A stretch of DNA of 13,784 nucleotides, taken from Gammaproteobacteria bacterium (lineage in GTDB: Bacteria; Pseudomonadota; Gammaproteobacteria; GCA-001735895). Every line of letters starts with the position of its first letter. Within the stretch, counting starts at the first letter, position 1. Positions 7,191-12,368 of the stretch are shown piece by piece. Position numbers and translations under genes: made by a program. Below the pieces are notes generated by a model. The model was not told where the DNA came from. It was given only the letters and a program-made list of their open reading frames with translations, and made no database searches. The stretch spans positions 1-13,784 of the forward strand of contig JANTFY010000041.1 of NCBI GenBank assembly GCA_024763185.1. The letters are read 5' to 3'.

Positions 7191-7242
7191 TAATCCTGTC
7201 GTAATGCGGATTTTTAATATCAGTCAATTCCTACAAATCGAA
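7191..7242 (-). promoter_or_regulatory. Candidate promoter region of the small RNA, with a GacA/UvrY-like box
   Basis: The region overlaps the last two bases of the permease stop-proximal sequence and the bases after it. One minus-strand pairing is TTCGAT (7242-7237) with TATTAA (7219-7214) at 17 bases. Another is TTGACT (7227-7222) with the poor -10 TACGAC at 18 bases. Across the same place TGTAGG-N6-CTGATA (7235-7218) matches nine of twelve bases of the TGTAAG-N6-CTTACA site bound by GacA/UvrY upstream of csrB/rsm genes. Its distance from the estimated start is shorter than usual for that site. These are weak matches and the start site is unknown. Confidence 0.3.
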
Positions 7243-7245
7243 CCC

Positions 7246-8457
7246 TCAGATCTCTCGCAAGCCATCCGAGGGTTCAATTCTGGACGCCCTGACACCGCCC
7301 AGGATGGCAGCGCCCGCGGCGACCGACAAGGTCAGCCCCAGTGCCCAGAAAAAATGCTCGGGCAACAGGTAGCAGATGACCCGGTCGATACGCAGGTTGG
7401 GGGCCAGGATCTGGTTGATACTCTGCTCGGCCATCAGGTAAATCAATACTGCCAGCAACCAGCCAAGAATCGCCGTATACATCGACTGTAAAACCGGGAA
7501 CAGGATAATCTTGCCTCCCTGAAAACCGACCAGACGCAGGATACTGAGTTCCTTGTGTTTACGGTCCACATTGGCCCATAAACTGGCGCCCAGTGAAAAT
7601 GAGAATCCGACTGCACCGACACAGGCTATGATCCAGAAAATAATGGTCAGGTTCTGGTCGATGGACTGCACCGTGTTGATCTGCTCCAGATTGGCCTTGA
7701 CATTGACACCCTCCTTATCGAGCGCCGCCACCAGGCCTTTGACTTCGTAAATGGATCGCGCATACAGACGAAACGAGGGGTATTCGCGTTGTTGCTGCGA
7801 CTGCTGCTGCCCCTGCCAACCCAGTTGACTGACAGCCCGACCGTCCTTGAAACTTTCCGTCGCCAGTAACAGGTCGAGACTGACAAAAGCGACCTTGCGA
7901 CTGACCGTGTGGCTGGGCGCAATATCCAGCACCTTTAAATCGATATGTACACGTTCGCGTTTGCCTCGAAACTGGCGTGCCAGGCTACCATCGATCACGT
8001 CCCCTTTTTTGACATTCAACTTGTTGGCGATCTCTTCGCTGAGAATCACTGAATGGTACCCGCGCGGGGTTGTCGCGACGGTTTTTAACAGCGGATCGCC
8101 CTGCGCCGTGGCCAGCAATTCGGTGGAAAATATCCGGCCAGCGGATTTACTCTTAAGCTGTATGGTCGCTGCCAGAGCGCGGGTTTTGGGAATCAGAAAA
8201 GCGACCTCTTTGCGCTCGGCAAAACGGTTCAGCCAGTCTTCACTGTAACTGCCGCTGCCTATGGCCTTGATTTCCCGGTTGGACGGGTTTTCCACCAGTT
8301 CATTGACCATGGAACTGACGATACCGAACTTCAATCCGAACAGGATCATCATCGGTGCCAGTACCGAGGCCAGCGCCAGCACAAAACAGCCAGACATACG
8401 CCATTCATGGCTGTAATCGCGGAAACTCAAGGTGAGTATGTTTTTAAACTGGCTCAT
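7246..8457 (-). CDS. FtsX/LolE-like ABC transporter permease (TagS-like)
   Basis: This is a 403-residue integral membrane protein with the four-helix MacB/FtsX/LolCE layout. One helix lies at about residues 22-48, a large extracytoplasmic domain at 49-268, and three helices at about 269-295, 317-342 and 366-388. DRKHKELSILRLVGFQ (298-313) after helix 2 matches the usual coupling segment (xxRxxEIxILRAxG), and the C-terminal EPSDGLREI resembles the FtsX PxxALR end. Such permeases do mechanical work on periplasmic partners or lipoproteins rather than moving small solutes. The start ATG overlaps the ATPase stop (TAATG), so the two subunits are almost certainly made together. With the neighbouring PpkA-like vWA protein, the closest match I can suggest is TagS of the type VI threonine phosphorylation pathway. 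A glutamine-rich stretch (211-224, encoded near 7790-7825) interrupts the periplasmic domain. Confidence 0.85.
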   Translation of the reverse strand: MSQFKNILTLSFRDYSHEWRMSGCFVLALASVLAPMMILFGLKFGIVSSMVNELVENPSNREIKAIGSGSYSEDWLNRFAERKEVAFLIPKTRALAATIQLKSKSAGRIFSTELLATAQGDPLLKTVATTPRGYHSVILSEEIANKLNVKKGDVIDGSLARQFRGKRERVHIDLKVLDIAPSHTVSRKVAFVSLDLLLATESFKDGRAVSQLGWQGQQQSQQQREYPSFRLYARSIYEVKGLVAALDKEGVNVKANLEQINTVQSIDQNLTIIFWIIACVGAVGFSFSLGASLWANVDRKHKELSILRLVGFQGGKIILFPVLQSMYTAILGWLLAVLIYLMAEQSINQILAPNLRIDRVICYLLPEHFFWALGLTLSVAAGAAILGGVRASRIEPSDGLREI

Positions 8458-9182
8458 TAGTCGGTAAATGTCGATTGGTAAACATGGCCATCTTCCACCA
8501 CTTCGGCTTCCTGCTTGAGCACCCTCAAATCCATTTTATACACATGCGCCCAGTCATGGCTGGCCGTGATCATGGTGATATTCAGGCCCTTGACCAGCTC
8601 CATGACCACCGCCATGATCTTGCGCGCGGTGATTGGATCCAGCGAGGCCGTAGGCTCATCCGCGAGCAGGATCGAGGGCCGGTGCGATAGTGCACGGGTG
8701 AAAGCGACCCGTTGTCGTTCGCCGGCCGATAACAGGCCGGGCAATTTATCCAGTTGGCGATGTATGCCCATCACCCGCGCCAATGATCGGGTGGAATCAT
8801 CCTGCGGCAGGTTCATCAACCTGCGTGGCAATTCAATATTTTCCCTGACGGTCAGGTAAGGCAGCAAACCACCTTGCTGCAGTACATAGCCAATATGTTG
8901 TTTGCGAATCTTGGACAGTTTGTTCTGTTTCTTTTTTTTCCACAAAAAGCCCACATCCTGGCTTTCCTGGTCTTTGGGCGTGAGCAGAAATTCATCTTGG
9001 GAGTCCGGATGCAGGGCCAGTGCGAGTATGTCCAGCAGGGTCGATTTACCGCAACCGCTGTGTCCCACCAAGGCGATGTTTTCCTGCTGTTTGATCTCGA
9101 TACTGGGAACCTGCAGACGAAAGCCGGCTTTATCCACGAGGCGCGATTTCACGACATTTTTAAGTGAATAGACGACTGACAT
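8457..9182 (-). CDS. ABC transporter ATP-binding protein, LolD/MacB type (TagT-like)
   Basis: This is a 241-residue nucleotide-binding subunit. Walker A is GHSGCGKST (40-48), the Q-loop glutamine is in VLQQGGLLPYLTVREN (Q102/Q103), the signature is LSAGERQR (151-158), Walker B is ILLADEP (171-177) with catalytic E176, the D-loop is SLD (180-182), and the switch histidine is H209 in ASHDW. The signature has Ala in place of the second residue of the common LSGGE/Q. A charged insertion with WKKKKQNKLSKIRKQ (81-95) lies between Walker A and the Q-loop. It pairs with the FtsX-like permease through the TAATG overlap at 8457. It starts 18 bases after the vWA gene, consistent with one operon. The family includes LolD, FtsE, MacB and TagT. 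The neighbouring vWA gene favours TagT over LolD, but a Lol-like role cannot be excluded. Confidence 0.88.
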   Translation of the reverse strand: MSVVYSLKNVVKSRLVDKAGFRLQVPSIEIKQQENIALVGHSGCGKSTLLDILALALHPDSQDEFLLTPKDQESQDVGFLWKKKKQNKLSKIRKQHIGYVLQQGGLLPYLTVRENIELPRRLMNLPQDDSTRSLARVMGIHRQLDKLPGLLSAGERQRVAFTRALSHRPSILLADEPTASLDPITARKIMAVVMELVKGLNITMITASHDWAHVYKMDLRVLKQEAEVVEDGHVYQSTFTD

Positions 9183-9200
9183 GGTGCTTGAATACCCTGA

Positions 9201-11147
9201 TCAGGGCAACAGGTTGAGCACCACGGGAAATACGGAATTACCATTGACAGCTCCGCCACCCGGGGTCACCCACAGATCGGTGTGATCATGCAGGGCCTGG
9301 TAATAATTGATTTTACTTTCCAGGCGATGCATAAATTCAATCTGCTCCTTGGCGGACCATTCTTCCCAGCTGTCCAGGCTCAGGTTCATCACCTCGCCGG
9401 TGTAAGGCAGATCATCGATGTATTCGCGCATGTAACCCATGTCCGTCAGGTTCCCGCCCAGCGCGGAAATGTTACCACCCACCGCAGAAGGGTCACGGCT
9501 TACCGTGGCCGCCAGGCTTTTCAGGTCATTGAGAAAACCGGTCGGGGTCAGGACACCCTCTTCCGCCAGATCAAGTACCTGCTGCAGCACATTTTTCAGA
9601 TCGGATAACTGGTCCCGTGTTAACAACACCCGCACATCAACGGTGGATTTTTGCGGATCAGAGAAATCCTTGTCTACCATCCAAGCATCAAACACCTTGG
9701 GCAGGGGCTGCCCGGTTTCCTTTTGCAAATATTTCAGGCGCAACGCATTGCCCAGCTTCGCCACGCGCTCCTGTAACTCGGCCAACTGAGTGGGTGGTTC
9801 ATTTTCCTGCTGCTCGAGTTCTGGAATTGGAATGGGTGGTACCCCATTGACGGTAGCCAATACCTGTTGCGTAATCTGGTTGGACAGGGCTTCCAGCACG
9901 TTGCCGAACTCATCCACCTTGCCCAGTTCAACCCCATAGTAAAAATCACCAATGCCGGGGTAATAAGACAACTCCTTGTACAGTTTTTCTGCGCGAGCAT
10001 GATCCGCGAACGGAGAATCTGACCGCATGTGCAACACCCAGATCGATATACCTTTGTCATAAGCCAGCTGGCGCAAGGTCTTGGCACTCAAACGCGTACT
10101 GCCCAGCGAGTCGTGGCTTTCACGCGGACCGGCATCGGTTATCAATACCACGTAGCGGGCATCAAAGTTTTCCCAATTGCTGTTTTCTATGGCTGCCTTG
10201 ATGCCGGCATAAGCATCTTCACGATAATCACGACTGGAAACGGTGGATGGCTCCAGCGTATTGACCAGCGAAAAAAACCGCTCTTCATCCGCGCCCTGCT
10301 CCAGATTGGCATAGGTGCGCGTCAGGTAATCCAGTTGCGGGACCTGTTCGAGGTTGTCGCGAAAAGCGGTCAGACCAAAATTGACCTGGTTATTCAACCC
10401 CTGTTTGGCGATGGTGTTGTAAACCTTGCGCACGGCCTCGCGGGTACGGTCGATATACGGCCCCATGGACACCGTGGAGTCGATAACAAAGTGGATGCCA
10501 CTGCGATATTGGCGTGATTTGCTCGGCTTGACCGGAGTATTATCCGAGGCCGGTTGTAACGGTACGCTGGCGATCTCCAGCAGGCGTGCCTGCTCATTGC
10601 CCAGGTACACATCCTCGTGCTGCTTGATTGGCACCAGGTAAAAATTATTGCGGATATCAATATGGGCCTCGGGTTGAATCGCTATCACCGGGTTATCATT
10701 AATCGGTTCATCCTTGACCACGGCCTGATACAGCCGCGCATAGGCTTCCTGGTCATCGTCATCCACCAGTTTCTTTAACGAGTCTTTATCACGGAACATC
10801 ATCACCCGCTGGGTATCCTGCGGGTCCTTGAAGGACACCGTCAGCGCCTGGTTCCACACTATGGTTTGGTCCTCACGCATCCAGCCGGAAATCTTGCCGT
10901 AACTGTCATGCCCGAGCTTGAGCCATTCACCGTTACGCTCATACACGTAAAACACACTGAAAGGCACCACTCCGGAAGAGGCCGAGTCCAGACTGGGCTC
11001 TTTGTACAGGCTGGCCTCAGGCACACTTAAAACCCGTTGAAACAGGGTTTTTTTACCCTCCATGAGCAGCGGTTTATTAAGTGCTGCTACCGACGTGGAT
11101 AAAACCGTGAGCAGGACAAGCAACAGACGTGAAAAGGTTGAATTCAT
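9201..11147 (-). CDS. Secreted SH3-like / von Willebrand A protein related to the periplasmic part of PpkA
   Basis: The 648-residue product starts with a signal peptide (hydrophobic residues 7-20, likely cut near STSVA-ALN), so it is probably periplasmic. Residues about 36-100 look like a bacterial SH3 fold (SLYKEPSLDS, then FYVYERNGEWLKLG and ISGWM). A vWA domain spans about 217-430, with the metal-site motif DSTVS (223-227, Thr at the middle position instead of the usual Ser) and YVVLITDAG (332-340, D338). A 200-residue helical C-terminal extension includes VDVRVLLTRDQLSDLKNVLQ. From memory this SH3-vWA-extension layout, with DxTxSM and a terminal hydrophobic P-V-x-L-x-x-LP end, resembles the periplasmic half of PpkA, the type VI secretion Ser/Thr kinase. 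No kinase domain is present, and the signal peptide replaces it. The ABC genes follow in the same operon. The exact function is not known. Confidence 0.8.
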   Translation of the reverse strand: MNSTFSRLLLVLLTVLSTSVAALNKPLLMEGKKTLFQRVLSVPEASLYKEPSLDSASSGVVPFSVFYVYERNGEWLKLGHDSYGKISGWMREDQTIVWNQALTVSFKDPQDTQRVMMFRDKDSLKKLVDDDDQEAYARLYQAVVKDEPINDNPVIAIQPEAHIDIRNNFYLVPIKQHEDVYLGNEQARLLEIASVPLQPASDNTPVKPSKSRQYRSGIHFVIDSTVSMGPYIDRTREAVRKVYNTIAKQGLNNQVNFGLTAFRDNLEQVPQLDYLTRTYANLEQGADEERFFSLVNTLEPSTVSSRDYREDAYAGIKAAIENSNWENFDARYVVLITDAGPRESHDSLGSTRLSAKTLRQLAYDKGISIWVLHMRSDSPFADHARAEKLYKELSYYPGIGDFYYGVELGKVDEFGNVLEALSNQITQQVLATVNGVPPIPIPELEQQENEPPTQLAELQERVAKLGNALRLKYLQKETGQPLPKVFDAWMVDKDFSDPQKSTVDVRVLLTRDQLSDLKNVLQQVLDLAEEGVLTPTGFLNDLKSLAATVSRDPSAVGGNISALGGNLTDMGYMREYIDDLPYTGEVMNLSLDSWEEWSAKEQIEFMHRLESKINYYQALHDHTDLWVTPGGGAVNGNSVFPVVLNLLP

Positions 11148-11158
11148 AAACGAAGCCG

Positions 11159-11752
11159 TTAGTTGAAATTGAGTAAAAGTTGTTGGGCATCGGTATTGCC
11201 GAAGTCGGCTTCTGCTTCCGCCCAGTGTTTAAGGTTTTCCAGGCGATTTTTTGCCGGTTCGTAGCCTTTGTCCAGCGCCATCCGGTACCACTTGTAAGCC
11301 TGAATGGCATTGGCCTTGTCCAGCAGGTTGTTCTCGGCACGGAACAAGGTTGGATCACTCATTTCCGCCATCATGATCATTGCCTCGACATGACCTTCAC
11401 GCGCGGCAAAGAAAAACATCAGATGCGCATCAGCCAGGCTGCCTTCACTGGCATATGCCGAGGCCAGAGCCATGATCCTGTCGAAGGGATACGGTTGTCC
11501 CTGCTCCCTGAATTGTTGAATTTTATCACGCGCACGCATGCCCGGCGGTGCCAGCGATTCGCGGTTGACCTCACCTTCAACATCCGGGGAATCAACCAGT
11601 TGGGGTTTCTCTTCGATGGCAATAGGCTCGCGACTGACACCACCGCGGTCCGAAGCAACAAAAATGAATATGATCAACCCAATGACGATGATGGAAACCC
11701 AGATCAGGGGATTTTTACGGGGCTGTAGTTCTTCTTTTTCTGCTTGCGCCAT
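11159..11752 (-). CDS. Single-pass membrane protein with Sel1-like repeats, function unknown
   Basis: The 197-residue protein has a short charged N-terminus, one hydrophobic helix (about 16-33), a low-complexity acidic linker (40-70) and a helical C-terminal region. That region contains two Sel1/TPR-like units, around 96-131 (ASEGSLADAHLMFFFAAREGHVEAM) and 145-176 (ANAIQAYKWYRMALDKGYEPAKNRL). The motifs AxxWYRxALDxGxxxA and AAREGHxEAM are typical of Sel1 repeats, which serve as protein-binding scaffolds. The positive-inside pattern puts the repeats in the periplasm. It is the first gene of the inserted group, 11 bases before the vWA gene, so it probably partners that protein. The 124 bases upstream (to the lptE stop) show no clear terminator, strong promoter or Shine-Dalgarno sequence. 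I do not recognise a named family. Confidence 0.75.
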   Translation of the reverse strand: MAQAEKEELQPRKNPLIWVSIIVIGLIIFIFVASDRGGVSREPIAIEEKPQLVDSPDVEGEVNRESLAPPGMRARDKIQQFREQGQPYPFDRIMALASAYASEGSLADAHLMFFFAAREGHVEAMIMMAEMSDPTLFRAENNLLDKANAIQAYKWYRMALDKGYEPAKNRLENLKHWAEAEADFGNTDAQQLLLNFN

Positions 11753-11876
11753 AATCAGTGTTTTTTAGCCGGATTGCGGACGGAGTATCCTGCATCACAT
11801 CGCTCATTTTGGCAAGTCTCAAACCGGGCCAGCCAGACAAAATGGCAAGAGCACATAAAGCCGAAAAATTAAACCT

Positions 11877-12365
11877 CTATTGTCTTTTTAATTGGTAGAC
11901 CAGGGCCCTGGTCAGGCTTTGCTCCAGTTCCTGGTAGCCTTTTTCTATAAGGCCCTGATGTGAAAGTACATTCGCATTGTCCAGCTCGATATCCTTGTAA
12001 TGTATTATCTGGTTGTCTGCCAGTGATTGGAGAGATGGCGATTTCAAGCTGTAATCCAGCTGCAGGCTAAGCCGGATCAGTGTTACATCCGATGCACTGG
12101 AGCGCGCAATTTGCTGGTTTTTCAATTGCGTGAAAGAGACACTTAGCACGTTGGCATCAATATCCTGCGTGGAGATTTGCGCATTGGCCTGAAGCAGGGC
12201 ATTTTCAATCAATGCCAGCTGCGCCGGCTTCAGGGCAGTTGCATCAATCTTCAATGGATTATACTTATCGGCTATCTGAGCATGACCGCGCAGATGAAAA
12301 CCGCAGCCGGGCAGCAGCGTCAGGGCCAGGCAAAGCATCAGCGCTCGAGCAAGCATAACACGCAC
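11877..12365 (-). CDS. lptE: LPS-assembly lipoprotein LptE
   Basis: LptE (formerly RlpB) is the outer-membrane lipoprotein that plugs the LptD barrel and helps insert lipopolysaccharide at the cell surface. The 162-residue product has a signal peptide ending in the lipobox LPGC (C21), followed at once by GFHLRG, the conserved LptE mature start (CGFxLRG). The rest is the usual short alpha/beta domain with ARSSASDVTLIRLSLQLDYSL. The listed start is GTG, three bases after the leuS stop. An ATG three codons later (12356) has a GGTG at a suitable distance and is an equally good start, leaving the lipobox intact. leuS-lptE is a conserved pair. holA normally comes next but is displaced here by about 4.9 kb. 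Confidence 0.95.
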   Translation of the reverse strand: MRVMLARALMLCLALTLLPGCGFHLRGHAQIADKYNPLKIDATALKPAQLALIENALLQANAQISTQDIDANVLSVSFTQLKNQQIARSSASDVTLIRLSLQLDYSLKSPSLQSLADNQIIHYKDIELDNANVLSHQGLIEKGYQELEQSLTRALVYQLKRQ

Positions 12366-12368
12366 CGG

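Larger units (their letters stand above)
6998..7207 (-). ncRNA. Candidate CsrB/RsmZ-type small RNA that sequesters CsrA/RsmA
   Basis: CsrB, CsrC and RsmX/Y/Z RNAs bind several dimers of the translational regulator CsrA/RsmA through GGA motifs in hairpin loops. Here the roughly 210-base stretch after the permease has 11 GGA on the minus strand and ends in a strong terminator. Successive hairpins put GGA in the loop. Stem 7182-7177/7166-7161 has loop GTATTGGAGT. GCTTTC/GGAAGC (7138-7133/7125-7120) has loop AGGGAGT. AAGAATAGC/GCTGTTCTT (7112-7104/7094-7086, nine pairs) has loop AAAGGAGCT. CAGGC/GCCTG (7084-7080/7073-7069) has loop AGGACA. AGAGTA/TACTCT (7057-7052/7038-7033) has loop AACCAGGACGATG. 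CAGGATT, CAGGACA and CAGGACG match the CAGGA(U/A/C)G repeat of CsrB. The 5' end is an estimate from a weak promoter match; 7181-7207 are all possible. Pairing was worked out by eye, not by an energy model. An alternative is a long structured 3' UTR of the permease message. Confidence 0.75.

Noticed and set aside
6998..7245. A riboswitch or tRNA-like element between the permease and holA
   Set aside because: No tRNA arms or known riboswitch core were seen, and the repeated GGA loops point to protein binding instead.
10029..10517. A 162-codon plus-strand frame opposite the vWA gene
   Set aside because: It is antisense to the conserved vWA domain and its sequence looks like a complement artefact.
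11180..11728. A 182-codon plus-strand frame opposite the Sel1 protein
   Set aside because: It is fully antisense to a gene with clear Sel1-like repeats and a membrane helix, and has no ribosome site or recognisable domain.
11805..11851. CATTTTGGCAAG and CAAAATGGCAAG elements between lptE and the Sel1 gene, considered as an operator or terminator
   Set aside because: The seven-base inverted arms are AT-rich and 26 bases apart with no T tract, and the TGGCAAG direct repeat is too short to mean much.
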